Positions 16,608 to 25,848 are shown, counted from the first letter of the stretch. The stretch is 42,463 nt of DNA from UBA1563 sp041667115 (GCA_041667115.1 JBAYFO010000029.1:1-42463); one strand, 5' to 3'. The notes: generated by a model not told the origin, from the letters alone. Numbers and translations are program-made.

Positions 16608-18030
16608 AATAGTATTCATTATGTCTATTGCAGTAACAGTTTTTGGCCAAAATATTCCCTGGAAGATTCAGAAAGAAATTAATCTGGGCGAGTTTGCAAA
16701 AGCGCAGCAGTTGATTTCTGAATATGTTCATGAGAATAAATTGCCTGCGGGTGAAAAGAAAATATTGTTATTTGAATCTGATCGGCTTGACCGGATAAGA
16801 AAAGATTTCACAAAAAGCCGGTCTCAAATTTTAACCGAACTTGAGAAAATGTTACCCGGTTTTTCTTTTGATGATCTTGAAAAATTTGAAAAAGATAAAT
16901 CGCTGGAGATGAAGATTATCGAAGGTGAAAAAAGATATTTCAAAAATGCGGCGCCGAATCTTTTCCGGATCAATAAAGAAATGAAGAAGCTGAAGGAAGA
17001 AAAATTGGGGGTCGCTGTTGATCGTTTAAATGATTTTAAAAAAGAAATCGTTCATGAGATCATTGCTGAAAGTAAAGCGTCCGGTAAAAATCTTGCTTCG
17101 GAAGAAAATATTAAAATTAATTATTCGCTTACGGTAAAACCGAATGCTGTTCCTGCCGGTGAAATGGTGAAATGCTGGCTTCCCTATCCGAAAGAGAATC
17201 ACCCGCGCCAACAAAGATTGAAGTTGATTACTACAAGCGAAGAAAAATATATTATTGCACCCGATTCTGTTTTGCAGCGAACCATTTATATGGAAAAGAA
17301 AGCGGAAAAAGATTCTGCAACAAAATTTTCAATCGAATATGAATTCACTGCCTTTGCAGAATACAACGATATTTTTTCTGAAGGAACCATCCCCTCGGAA
17401 GATGCAACGGTGAGCGAATATCTAAAAGAAAGAGCGCCGCATATTGTTTTTACCGATGAACTAAAAGCGTTATCGGCAAAAATAATCGGAGATGAAACTA
17501 AGCCGCTTGAAAAAGTTAAAAAAATCTTTACGTGGATAAATGATAACATCCCCTGGGCAAGCGCGCTGGAATATTCTACGATTCCAAATATTTCAGAATA
17601 TTGTTATGAAAACCATCATGGCGATTGTGGAATTAAAACACTTCTATTTATGACGCTCGCCCGCTACAATGGTATTCCCGTAAAATGGCAAAGCGGCTGG
17701 ATGCTGCATCCGGTTGAGGTGAATCTACACGATTGGTGTGAGATTTACGTTAAGCCGTACGGCTGGGTTCCGGTTGACCAGTCCTTTGGTTTACTCAATT
17801 CTGAAAATGAAAAGGGAAAATATTTTTACATCGGCAACACCGATCCGTATCATCTCATTATTAATGATGATTATTCACAACCGCTTTTCCCGGTAAAAAT
17901 TTTTCCACGCAGCGAAACAGTCGATTTTCAAAGGGGAGAGGTTGAATGGCTCGGTGGAAATCTGTATTTTGACCAGTGGAATTATAACATGGACGTAAGT
18001 TATTCAAAGAGAGAAAGCAATGAAAAATAA
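16588..18030 (+). CDS. Exported transglutaminase-like protein
   Basis: The 480-residue product has a signal peptide ending about VFGQ, a charged helical region (residues 20-170), and a transglutaminase/protease-like domain in the C-terminal half. The Cys-His-Asp triad is visible: YENHHGDCGIKTLLFMTLARYNGIPVKW (Cys), NLHDWCEIYVKPYGW (His) and VPVDQSFG (Asp). Bacterial members are mostly peptidases or amidases of unknown substrate. ATG at 16588 follows CAGGAAG; it overlaps the kdsC-like gene by 20 nt and the next gene by 11, so all are coupled. Confidence 0.88.
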   Translation: MKKRIYKIVFIMSIAVTVFGQNIPWKIQKEINLGEFAKAQQLISEYVHENKLPAGEKKILLFESDRLDRIRKDFTKSRSQILTELEKMLPGFSFDDLEKFEKDKSLEMKIIEGEKRYFKNAAPNLFRINKEMKKLKEEKLGVAVDRLNDFKKEIVHEIIAESKASGKNLASEENIKINYSLTVKPNAVPAGEMVKCWLPYPKENHPRQQRLKLITTSEEKYIIAPDSVLQRTIYMEKKAEKDSATKFSIEYEFTAFAEYNDIFSEGTIPSEDATVSEYLKERAPHIVFTDELKALSAKIIGDETKPLEKVKKIFTWINDNIPWASALEYSTIPNISEYCYENHHGDCGIKTLLFMTLARYNGIPVKWQSGWMLHPVEVNLHDWCEIYVKPYGWVPVDQSFGLLNSENEKGKYFYIGNTDPYHLIINDDYSQPLFPVKIFPRSETVDFQRGEVEWLGGNLYFDQWNYNMDVSYSKRESNEK

Positions 18031-18763
18031 AATCTTTTTTATCGTTGGTGTTTCGCTGATATCACTTTTTTTGTCGTACAATATTTCGGCGCAGGAAAAG
18101 ACCTATTTCGATTCACCGTTCGGGCTTGGCGGTGGATTTGTTGCTGCGTGGACATTTCCCAGCATCGAACCTATTAACGATCAGTTAAAATCTTTCGGCA
18201 CTCCGGAACTTGCAAAATCGGGATATTTTTCTTCCGGCGGCGCGGGATTCGTTTATATTGGTTTCGTTCCCGGTCTTCGTATCGGAGGAATAGCTTTTGG
18301 CGGATCAACAAAAGAAAGCAGGTTATCGGATGGCTACAGGCGAGAAGCGAAACTCACTTCTTCTTTCGGTGGTGTTTCTGTTGAATATACACTTCCGTTT
18401 ATTCGGCGCGTTGGAGTTTCTGTTGGAGTTATTATTGGCGGCGGGAATACAACGCTTGAGATGTACCGGTACAAAGATTCCTATTCATGGAATCAACTTT
18501 GGAATGAACTTTCATCTTCCGATTCAACGACTAACTTCGGAAGAAAACTTTCGAACGATTATTTTGTAATTGCTCCCACACTCAATCTTGATATTCCTAT
18601 CTATAGACTAGCCTCATTTAGATTAGGTGCAACATATGCCATTCATCTCGGGGACAATTGGCAATTGGAAAACGGACAGGATGTTTTTAACGTCCCATCG
18701 GGAACCGCGAAGAGTCAACTTTATCTTAATGCCGGAATTTTTGTCGGATTTTTTTCATACTAA
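18020..18763 (+). CDS. Predicted outer-membrane beta-barrel-like protein
   Basis: Family not recognised. The 247-residue product has a signal peptide (FIVGVSLISLFLSYNISAQ) and then alternating Gly/aromatic-rich strands (SPFGLGGGFVAAWTFPS, GFVYIGFVPGLRIGGIAFGG, SFGGVSVEYTLPF, LYLNAGIFVGFFSY), as in small outer-membrane barrels. It overlaps the transglutaminase gene by 11 nt and precedes rmlB by 11 nt, so it belongs to this envelope cluster. Confidence 0.72.
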   Translation: MKNKIFFIVGVSLISLFLSYNISAQEKTYFDSPFGLGGGFVAAWTFPSIEPINDQLKSFGTPELAKSGYFSSGGAGFVYIGFVPGLRIGGIAFGGSTKESRLSDGYRREAKLTSSFGGVSVEYTLPFIRRVGVSVGVIIGGGNTTLEMYRYKDSYSWNQLWNELSSSDSTTNFGRKLSNDYFVIAPTLNLDIPIYRLASFRLGATYAIHLGDNWQLENGQDVFNVPSGTAKSQLYLNAGIFVGFFSY

Positions 18764-18774
18764 CAAAGGTCAAA

Positions 18775-19788
18775 ATGAAAAACATTTTAGTTACCGGCGG
18801 AGCCGGATTTATCGGAAGTAATTTCATCAATCATATTCTTAAAGAGCGCGATGACTATTTTATAATTAACCTTGACAAACTTACGTACGCGGGAAATCTT
18901 GAAAACTTAGCTGAATCGGAAGCCCGCAAGAATTACCGCTTTGTTAAAGGCGATATCTGCAACCCGGAATTAGTCAATTATCTTTTTGAAAAGTATAAAA
19001 TAAAACATGTCATTAATTTCGCGGCAGAATCTCATGTTGACCGAAGTATTCTCGGTTCGTCGATTTTCTATCAAACAAACGTTATCGGTACGAATGTTTT
19101 GCTCGAAACCGCTCGCAGAAATGAAGTTGAAAAATTCCTTCAAGTTTCAACCGATGAAGTTTATGGAAGCCTTGGTGCGGAAGGGCTTTTTACAGAAGCG
19201 ACTCCTCTCTCTCCAAACAGTCCGTATTCTTCAAGTAAAGCCGGAGCCGATATGATGGCTTTAGCCTTTTATCATACGTATGGAATGCCGGTTGTACTTA
19301 CACGCTGTTCAAATAATTACGGACCGTTTCAGTTTCCCGAAAAACTTATTCCGTTAATGATCCTCAATTCTTTAAATGATAAAAAGCTTCCAGTCTATGG
19401 GGATGGAATGAATGTTCGTGACTGGATTTATGTTATTGATCATAACCGGGCAATAGATTTGGTTTTTGAAAAGGGAAGAACCGGCGAAGTTTATAACATT
19501 GGGGCAAGCAATGAGATGCCGAACATTAAAATTATTCAACTGATACTTCAGCATCTGAAAAAGTCAGACAGCCTAATTGAATATGTAAAAGACCGTCTTG
19601 GACACGACAGACGTTACGCGATCGACTCATCTAAAATACAAACCGAACTAGGTTGGAAACCACAGTATACCTTTGAAGAAGCCATCCAATTTACAATTAA
19701 GTGGTATCTTAAAAACGAACAATGGTGGAAACGGATTATCTCAGGCGATTATTTGAAATATTATGAACAGCAGTATTTAGCTAGATAG
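18775..19788 (+). CDS. rfbB: dTDP-glucose 4,6-dehydratase
   Basis: Converts dTDP-glucose to dTDP-4-keto-6-deoxyglucose, second step of dTDP-rhamnose and other deoxysugars. The 337 residues have the NAD motif VTGGAGFIGSNFI at the N terminus, VINFAAESHVDRSI, STDEVYGSL with the catalytic Asp-Glu pair, YSSSKAGADMM with the YxxxK dyad, TRCSNNYGPFQFPEKLIP, PVYGDGMNVRDWIYV and a C-terminal GHDRRYAIDSSKI. All are classic RmlB features. Confidence 0.95.
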   Translation: MKNILVTGGAGFIGSNFINHILKERDDYFIINLDKLTYAGNLENLAESEARKNYRFVKGDICNPELVNYLFEKYKIKHVINFAAESHVDRSILGSSIFYQTNVIGTNVLLETARRNEVEKFLQVSTDEVYGSLGAEGLFTEATPLSPNSPYSSSKAGADMMALAFYHTYGMPVVLTRCSNNYGPFQFPEKLIPLMILNSLNDKKLPVYGDGMNVRDWIYVIDHNRAIDLVFEKGRTGEVYNIGASNEMPNIKIIQLILQHLKKSDSLIEYVKDRLGHDRRYAIDSSKIQTELGWKPQYTFEEAIQFTIKWYLKNEQWWKRIISGDYLKYYEQQYLAR

Positions 19789-19965
19789 CAAACTAATCTG
19801 TAATGTTGTGCCTTTGAAAACCCTGTGGTTATCAGTGCAAATAAACATACTTCTCCGTCTTGGACTAACCGGGTAGATAAAAAATTCACACTAATTTAAC
19901 ATGATTGTCTCCTGGATTTATTATTTTTCTTCTCATAATAATTCTGATACTAATAAAGACACACA

Positions 19966-21606
19966 ATGCAAAAAAAGATAGTTCTCATTTTCACGTTAAC
20001 TTTTATAATTTTAACTTACTCACCGTTTTATCCACAGGGAGTTCAAAGACCCAAATTAGTTGTCGGTATTGTCGTCGATCAAATGAGGTTCGACTACCTG
20101 TACCGGTATTTACCTTTCTACGGTAAAGACGGATTCAGAAGATTAATGGATGAAGGGAGTAATTTTACATTTGCTCATTATAATTATGAAGCCACCAAAA
20201 CAGCTCCGGGACACTCTTCAATATATACCGGAACAACTCCTTTCTTTCATGGAATAATAGGGAATGACTGGTACGACAAGCAAAGCAAAAGAACGGTTAA
20301 CGCTGTTGCCGATCCGAATTACAAAAGTGTTGGCAGTAATGATACTGAAGGGGAAGCTTCTCCTAAAAAATTATTAGCAACAACAATTACAGATCAGCTT
20401 AAATTAGCATCAAAGGGAAAAGCTAAAGTCATTTCTATTTCCTTTAAAGATAGAGCCGCAATTTTACCTGGCGGCCACATGCCGAACGGCGCATATTGGT
20501 ACGATAAAAAAAATGGGGGATTTGTTACTTCGACATATTACATGAAAAGCCTGCCGGAATGGGTCTCGCGGTTTAATAATAAGAAATTAAGTGACCGATA
20601 TTTAACTGAAGGCTGGCATTTATCACTTCCGGATGGGGAATATTCCATCAGTGCTCCGGATGAATCTAACAGCGAAGAAGATGTTTTCAACGAAGGGCGT
20701 ACTTCGTTTCCGCATACATTTAACAATGTGAAAAGTGAAGAAAAATATTCAGTACTTGGATCTTCTCCGTTTGGCGATGAGTTGATTGCCGAATTTGCCA
20801 AACAAGCATTAATAGGTGAGAACTTGGGGAAAGGGGAATGGACTGATTTTCTTGCGATAAGTTTTTCTTCGACAGATATTGTTGCTCATGCGTATGGAAC
20901 CGACTCTTATGAAACAGAAGACATGTATATTAAGTTGGATGCAACAATTGCTGATCTGCTCAGCACATTAGATAAAACTGTCGGCGCGGGAAACTATCTC
21001 TTGTTTTTAAGCGCCGATCACGCAGGGCTGGATACTCCGCTCTTCTTGAAGGAAAATAATTTCCCGACAGGGGGATTAATGAACAAATCATTTAACGCGA
21101 GTGTTAAAACTTTTGTAGCTCAAAAATTTGGCAGCGAAAATCTGATAGAGAATTTTTCCAATAAGCAAATATATTTTAGCCGGACTGAACTTAAGAAAAG
21201 AGGGGTAGATATTCATATTCTAGAGCAGAAAACTGCAGACTTTATTAGGGATTCATTCCCGGTTGTCTCTTCAATTTACACGCGAGATAATTTGTCGGGA
21301 TTGCAGGCTACGAGAGAGCCGGTTAACCCAACGTTGAACAGCTTTAATCCCGCTCTTTCAGGAGATATTGTTTATACGTTACAACCCGGTTATTTGCCAA
21401 ATTTCATGGACAAAGGCACAACGCACGGTAGTGAATATTCTTACGACACTCACGTCCCAATTATTTTTTATGGCTGGAATATTCCGAAGCAGATTGTAAA
21501 CACCCCGGTTTATACCGTTGATATCGCTGCGACGATAGCGGATTTACTTAAAATTACTGAACCGAGCGCATCACTTGGAATTCCAATAATCAAAAACGAG
21601 AGATAG
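19966..21606 (+). CDS. Alkaline phosphatase family protein (PafA-like)
   Basis: Exported metallophosphatase of the alkaline phosphatase superfamily. The 546-residue product has a signal peptide (IVLIFTLTFIILTYSPFYPQG), GIVVDQMRFDYLYRY with the metal-binding Asp, the nucleophile segment ATKTAPGHSSIYTGT (Thr), and SISFKDRAAILPGGH with the Lys-x-Arg pair that marks PafA phosphate monoesterases. Later metal sites are SSTDIVAHAYG and SADHAGLDTP and a C-terminal THGSEYSYDTHVPIIFYG. These residues favour a phosphomonoesterase over a diesterase. It is monocistronic; the short gap upstream shows no clear promoter. Confidence 0.9.
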   Translation: MQKKIVLIFTLTFIILTYSPFYPQGVQRPKLVVGIVVDQMRFDYLYRYLPFYGKDGFRRLMDEGSNFTFAHYNYEATKTAPGHSSIYTGTTPFFHGIIGNDWYDKQSKRTVNAVADPNYKSVGSNDTEGEASPKKLLATTITDQLKLASKGKAKVISISFKDRAAILPGGHMPNGAYWYDKKNGGFVTSTYYMKSLPEWVSRFNNKKLSDRYLTEGWHLSLPDGEYSISAPDESNSEEDVFNEGRTSFPHTFNNVKSEEKYSVLGSSPFGDELIAEFAKQALIGENLGKGEWTDFLAISFSSTDIVAHAYGTDSYETEDMYIKLDATIADLLSTLDKTVGAGNYLLFLSADHAGLDTPLFLKENNFPTGGLMNKSFNASVKTFVAQKFGSENLIENFSNKQIYFSRTELKKRGVDIHILEQKTADFIRDSFPVVSSIYTRDNLSGLQATREPVNPTLNSFNPALSGDIVYTLQPGYLPNFMDKGTTHGSEYSYDTHVPIIFYGWNIPKQIVNTPVYTVDIAATIADLLKITEPSASLGIPIIKNER

Positions 21607-21705
21607 AATTTTTAATTAAAGCAAGAATCACTTCCGAGATGTGAATGCTGAGCAACCTTGTATTCTTCTAAATTAAAGGGGCACTTTAAAAGTTGAATTA
21701 CATTT

Positions 21706-22110
21706 CTACCGTTTTTTTATAGGTAATTCAATTTTCGCGGGAGTTAGTTCAGTTGTGACTTGTTCCGGTAGCAAATCATAGAGAGATCCCGTAAAATAAT
21801 CGATGACCATTCCGGGGATAAAACCGTTCAGCGCATTTCCCCAGAACCAGAGAGACATCTTGCGCGTCAGTTGCGTCTCGTATGTCTGGTAACCATCTAA
21901 TTCAAATTTAACAACATGGTCGCTGCCGCGGTCAATGTTGACAATTTGGGGAGATGTTCCAAACTTCTTCCCGTCAACCGTTACTTTTGCGTTTGGAGGA
22001 TTAGACTTCAATTCAACTTCTTGAGTAGTTGTATTCAACATTGTTGCACATCCGCCGAAAGCCATCATACTGATTATTGCAATTACAAAAGGATAAAGTT
22101 TTCTCATCAT
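21706..22110 (-). CDS. PEGA-domain lipoprotein
   Basis: The 134-residue product has a lipoprotein signal with lipobox FGGC (Cys21), then a PEGA domain: VELKSNPPNAKVTVDGKKFGTSPQIVNIDRGSDHVVKFELDGYQTYETQL. PEGA domains are small surface beta sandwiches of unknown binding role. A hydrophobic segment near NALNGFIPGMVIDYFTGSLYDLLP follows. Two adjacent ATGs (22110 and 22107) are both possible after GGAAACG. It stands alone, convergent with the phosphatase gene. Confidence 0.85.
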   Translation of the reverse strand: MMRKLYPFVIAIISMMAFGGCATMLNTTTQEVELKSNPPNAKVTVDGKKFGTSPQIVNIDRGSDHVVKFELDGYQTYETQLTRKMSLWFWGNALNGFIPGMVIDYFTGSLYDLLPEQVTTELTPAKIELPIKKR

Positions 22111-22194
22111 TCGTTTCCGTTGTTATCTTAATTATCGAAGAAAAATCTTCTATGTTTAGGAAATTCTATGGCTGAATTGTTTTTGGTCGGCATA

Positions 22195-22227
22195 AAAAAC
22201 CTGTCCGTTTTTAGGAGACAGGTTTTT
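22195..22227 (-). terminator. Terminator after the DUF2892 gene
   Basis: AAAAACCTGTC (22195-22205) and GACAGGTTTTT (22217-22227) form a perfect 11-bp stem with an 11-nt loop; in minus orientation it ends in a T run. It follows the DUF2892 gene by about 20 nt. Confidence 0.88.
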
Positions 22228-22246
22228 AATATAAAGCAAGAGAATA

Positions 22247-22444
22247 TTATTTCTCTGTTTCAGTTGTTTTGCGTGTAGATATACCAAAAGGCATATACAA
22301 TGGGCAGCTGCTGATGGAAGCGGTGAACAATGGAATAATTCCTAAAACTCCCCACCAGGCTTGGTGATAAATCCCTAGAGCAACAACAACAACCCCAATA
22401 ACAATTCTTAAAACGCGATCTATTGTGCCGACATTTTTTTTCAT
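22247..22444 (-). CDS. DUF2892 (YgaP-type) small membrane protein
   Basis: A 65-residue inner-membrane protein with two hydrophobic helices (VLRIVIGVVVVALGIYH and WWGVLGIIPLFTASIS) and the family opening MKKNVGTIDRVLRI, plus a conserved SCPLYMPFG segment. DUF2892 is the membrane part of YgaP rhodanese proteins; stand-alone copies are frequent and of unknown function. A strong SD (AGGAGAAGATC ATG) precedes it. It is divergent from the GroES-like gene with 48 nt between starts. Confidence 0.88.
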   Translation of the reverse strand: MKKNVGTIDRVLRIVIGVVVVALGIYHQAWWGVLGIIPLFTASISSCPLYMPFGISTRKTTETEK

Positions 22445-22492
22445 GATCTTCTCCTATTGTTTTTTGTTTTGTTGAGTTAGATTAGAAACTTT

Positions 22493-22966
22493 ATGATTAG
22501 GTTCAGAAAATTATCATTCGTTTCATTTCAAAAAGCTACATTATGCAACTATTTCATTAATTTTGTAGAGAAAAATAGTGGAATTATTTTTAATACGGAA
22601 CAAGCCTTGAATAATATAAATAAACTTATTGTAGTCGGTGATAAAATTTTAATTAAGCCGCAGGAAGAATCCGGGAAAACGACGACCGGATTATATCTTC
22701 CGCCGGGAGTAAAAGAAAAAGAAAATATTCAAAGCGGATATGTTATAAAAGCCGGTCCGGGTTACGCAATCGGATTGCCTGCTGACGACGAACCATGGAA
22801 AGAACAAAAAGAAAAAGTTAAATACATCCCTTTGCAAGTAAATGAAGGAGATTTAGCGATCTTTCTGAAAAAAGATGCTTACGAAATTGAGTACGACCAT
22901 GAAAAATATTTCATCGTCTCTCAAGCGGCAATTCTGCTGTTGATCCGTGATGAGCTAGCTGAATAG
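22493..22966 (+). CDS. GroES-like (Cpn10 family) protein
   Basis: Divergent co-chaperonin-fold protein. After an N-terminal 45 residues the core reads LIVVGDKILIKPQEESGKTTTGLYLPPGVKEKENIQSG, resembling the GroES opening, then GYVIKAGPGYAIG, EGDLAIFLKKDAYEIEYDHEKYFIV and LLLIRDEL. It has an insertion with EPWKEQKEKVKYIPLQ not present in ordinary GroES, typical of a second GroES-like family in Bacteroidota. A TTG at 22607 (119 residues) fits homologue length better than the ATG at 22493, whose SD is weak. No groEL is next to it. Confidence 0.75.
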   Translation: MIRFRKLSFVSFQKATLCNYFINFVEKNSGIIFNTEQALNNINKLIVVGDKILIKPQEESGKTTTGLYLPPGVKEKENIQSGYVIKAGPGYAIGLPADDEPWKEQKEKVKYIPLQVNEGDLAIFLKKDAYEIEYDHEKYFIVSQAAILLLIRDELAE

Positions 22967-22977
22967 TAATATAATTA

Positions 22978-22995
22978 CGAATTACGAATTAGGAT
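22978..22995. repeat. Short 7-bp-period repeat
   Basis: Heptamers ATTACGA, ATTACGA, ATTAGGA run into the stop region of hutH (whose TAA is at 22991-22989). Same style as the other heptad arrays in the window. Confidence 0.65.
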
Positions 22996-24557
22996 AACTT
23001 CACGATTTTCTCAACCGCATTCAATAACGTATCATTTTTTATCAAAGCATTAATTTTTTTAATGTCATCATAAAGAAGTCTGTCGTTCTTCAGCGGTTTA
23101 ACTACTTTTCTGATTTCTTTGTAAGCGGTCGAAGTTCCTCTTCCGGGCTTTAACGGCTTAAGAAACTCTAGTCCTTGTGCCGAAGCCATTAGCTCTATTG
23201 CTAAAACATTTTCAAGATTAAGCATAATACGGTAACACTTTTGTGCAGCAATCGAACCCATTGAATTATGATCTTCTTGATTTGCCGAAGTTGGGATTGA
23301 ATCAACACTCGCCGGATGTGCGAGCACTTTGTTTTCTGAAACTAAACTTGCGGCTGTGTACTGAGCAATCATCATTCCGGAATTTATACCGCCATGCTCT
23401 GTAAGAAAGCGGGGCAGCCCTTGACTTAATGCACCGTTCACAAGTCTCTCGGTTCTTCGTTCTGAAACATTCGCAAGTTCTGAAAGTGCAATTGCTAAAA
23501 AGTCCATTGCCAGTGCCATCGGCTGCCCATGAAAGTTTCCCCCTTCAATATGTTCTTTTGTCTCAGGGAAGATCAAGGGATTATCGTTTGCGGAATTGAT
23601 TTCAATAGCTGCACGCGAAGTAACGTAGTCAATTGCATCTTTGGATGCGCCGTGTATCTGCGGAACGCAGCGGATTGAATACGCATCCTGAACCCGTTTA
23701 TCATTCTTCAAATGCGAAGTTCTTATTTCACTTCCATTGATTAGTGAAAGAATATTTTCCGCAGTTTCAAGTTGTCCTTTATACGGTCTTAATTGATGGA
23801 GCCTTTTATCGAACGCTTTGTCCGTTGCGCGCAATGCTTCATGAGAGAGTGCTGCAGCTATATCGGCAATTTTTTTTAATTTGATTGCTCGCGCCGAAAG
23901 AAATGCTGCGAACGAGGTCATCATTTGTGTCCCGTTAATTAAAGCTAATCCTTCTTTTGCCTGTAGTTTTACAGGTTGTAATCCGAATTTCTTTAATGCC
24001 GCTTTTGAGTCAATTATTTTAGTCTGTCCGGCAGCTGCATCAAAAACATTTTTGATAATCTGTACGTTTCCTTTCCCGATCATTGCAAGGACTAAGTGCG
24101 ATAACTGAACCAGGTCTCCGCTTGAACCAACAGACCCTTGTGAAGGTATCACAGGAATAATATTATTATTAATCATTTCAACCAAAAGTTGAACTGTTGA
24201 AGGACGAATACCTGAATAGCCTTTAGCAAGTGCGTTGATACGAAGCAGCATCATAATCTTTACTATAAACGGAAGAAGCGCATCGCCACAGCCAACTGCA
24301 TGACTAACAATTAAGTTTTCCTGTAATTGCTCGAGGTCGTTATGAGAAATATTCACATTACTGAATTCTCCGAACCCGGTTGTTACGCCGTAAATAATAT
24401 CATCCTTCGTGATCCATTCCTCAACAAGTTTTCTTGATCGAGCCATTTTCTTTATAGCGGAATTTTTAAGCTTCACTTTTAAATTTTGTGTAATAAATAT
24501 TTCGATATCATTTATGGACAGCGAATTTCCGTCAAGAAGGAGAATTTTTTCAACCAT
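22989..24557 (-). CDS. hutH: Histidine ammonia-lyase family (MIO) enzyme
   Basis: Deaminates L-histidine to urocanate through an MIO prosthetic group. The 522-residue protein follows the HAL pattern: YGVTTGFGEF with Tyr56, NLIVSHAVG, GSVGSSGDLVQLSHL, EGLALINGTQMM, QDAYSIRCVPQIHG, INSANDNPLI, GGNFHGQPMA and the long block ending in ASVDSIPTSANQEDHNSMG, which is HAL-like. The MIO triad is Ser145-Ser146-Gly147 instead of the usual Ala-Ser-Gly; the codon TCA is one base from GCA. DLVQLSHL resembles tyrosine ammonia-lyases of Bacteroidota, so the substrate is not certain. No other hut gene lies nearby; its start overlaps hflX by 8 nt. Confidence 0.87.
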   Translation of the reverse strand: MVEKILLLDGNSLSINDIEIFITQNLKVKLKNSAIKKMARSRKLVEEWITKDDIIYGVTTGFGEFSNVNISHNDLEQLQENLIVSHAVGCGDALLPFIVKIMMLLRINALAKGYSGIRPSTVQLLVEMINNNIIPVIPSQGSVGSSGDLVQLSHLVLAMIGKGNVQIIKNVFDAAAGQTKIIDSKAALKKFGLQPVKLQAKEGLALINGTQMMTSFAAFLSARAIKLKKIADIAAALSHEALRATDKAFDKRLHQLRPYKGQLETAENILSLINGSEIRTSHLKNDKRVQDAYSIRCVPQIHGASKDAIDYVTSRAAIEINSANDNPLIFPETKEHIEGGNFHGQPMALAMDFLAIALSELANVSERRTERLVNGALSQGLPRFLTEHGGINSGMMIAQYTAASLVSENKVLAHPASVDSIPTSANQEDHNSMGSIAAQKCYRIMLNLENVLAIELMASAQGLEFLKPLKPGRGTSTAYKEIRKVVKPLKNDRLLYDDIKKINALIKNDTLLNAVEKIVKLS

Positions 24558-25827
24558 CGATCATTTTCCTGATTTTATTTGAATTTTCTTTTGTGGCCCT
24601 ATAAGTAATGCTTACAAACTTTTGGGTATATTTTATAGAAAGAACCTCGGCTAGCGAATGGATCATAGAAATTATTTTTGCTTCGGAGATTTTTATTTTA
24701 ATTGATTCTTCGACATGTGAACCGGTAAAACTTTCTTTTATCATTTCAAGAAGTAAAGAAATATTTATTCCTCTTTCAGCCGAAATGATAACCGAATGCT
24801 CGTAAGCGTTTTTCAATTCGTCCAATACAGTTCGGTCTTGTAGGAGATCAACTTTATTGAACACTTTAATTTGCCTCTTCTTTTCGCAATTCAGTTCTTT
24901 TAAAGTTTGTTCAACTACCTGAATATGATCTTTAAAATAAGGGTGTGATAGATCAATAACGTGCAAAATTAAGTCTGCCTGATCCACTTCATTTAAGGTG
25001 CTTTTAAACGAAGCGATCAAGTGAGCAGGAAGTTTACGGATGAATCCCACGGTATCGCTTAGAAGAATTTTATTTGTTTTATCCAGTTCAAATGATTTGG
25101 TGGTTGAATCAAGCGTTGCAAAAAGTTTATCTTCCGCCAAAACTTCTGCATTGGTAACTAAATTAAATAATGTTGATTTGCCGGCGTTCGTGTAACCTAC
25201 AAGCGAAACGCGGAAAAAATCTTTTCTCTGCTGTGTTTGCGTTTGTTTCTGCGATTCAATTTTAAGAAGTTTTTCTTTTAATGAACTAATTCTTGTACGA
25301 ATAATTCTACGGTCGGTTTCAATTTGCGTTTCGCCGGGACCTTTGGTACCAATACCGCCGAACTGTTTTGAAAGATGTGTCCATGCACGGGTTAACCTCG
25401 GAAGCAAATATTGCAGTTGTGCAAGTTCAACTTGTGTTTTAGCTTCTTTTGTTTTTGCATGCGAAGCAAAGATATCAAGGATCAATCCACTCCGGTCAAC
25501 AATTTTTTTTGAGAGCATTTTTTCAAGGTTTCTCACCTGCATCGGTGAAAGATCATCATTAAAAATTATTAAATCGATGTCATTTAATTCAGCGAGTTGA
25601 GCCAATTCCTCGACCTTTCCTTTGCCAAGATATAGCGCTCTATCCGGCATTATACGGTCTTGCGAGACCTTCATAATTGTGTCGGCTCCGGCAGTTGAAG
25701 CAAGTTCTTCCAACTCCTGGAGCTGTTCAATCAAAATTTCCCGTGTTATATCTTTAGTGCGCAAGCCTATTAAAATAGCTCGTTCGGTTGTTGGTCTTGG
25801 AATATCAAACATAGTAATTTTTGCCAA
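24550..25827 (-). CDS. hflX: GTPase HflX
   Basis: Ribosome-associated GTPase that rescues stalled or stress-damaged 50S/70S particles. Domain order: N-terminal HflX domain (ERAILIGLRTKDITREI, DRALYLGKGKVEELAQL, NDDLSPMQVRNLEKM, DRSGLILDIFASHAKTKEAKTQVELAQLQYLLPRL), the RAWTHLSKQFGGIGTKGPGETQIETDRR segment, coiled coil, then the G domain with GYTNAGKSTLFN, DTVGFIRKLP and FNKVDLL. I take TTG at 25827 as start because AGGA lies 8 nt upstream; ATG at 25812 and TTG at 25848 are alternatives. It shares an operon with hutH. Confidence 0.94.
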   Translation of the reverse strand: MAKITMFDIPRPTTERAILIGLRTKDITREILIEQLQELEELASTAGADTIMKVSQDRIMPDRALYLGKGKVEELAQLAELNDIDLIIFNDDLSPMQVRNLEKMLSKKIVDRSGLILDIFASHAKTKEAKTQVELAQLQYLLPRLTRAWTHLSKQFGGIGTKGPGETQIETDRRIIRTRISSLKEKLLKIESQKQTQTQQRKDFFRVSLVGYTNAGKSTLFNLVTNAEVLAEDKLFATLDSTTKSFELDKTNKILLSDTVGFIRKLPAHLIASFKSTLNEVDQADLILHVIDLSHPYFKDHIQVVEQTLKELNCEKKRQIKVFNKVDLLQDRTVLDELKNAYEHSVIISAERGINISLLLEMIKESFTGSHVEESIKIKISEAKIISMIHSLAEVLSIKYTQKFVSITYRATKENSNKIRKMIDG

Positions 25828-25848
25828 TTCTTTTTTCCTAAATCTCAA

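Noticed and set aside
19789..19965. Small ORF or riboswitch before the PafA-like gene
   Set aside because: No SD, no structured leader seen; the 73-residue ORF overlapping it is a shadow.
21673..21689. Hairpin TTAAAG-GGGCA-CTTTAA between the phosphatase and PEGA genes as terminator
   Set aside because: Weak 6-bp A-T-rich stem without T run.
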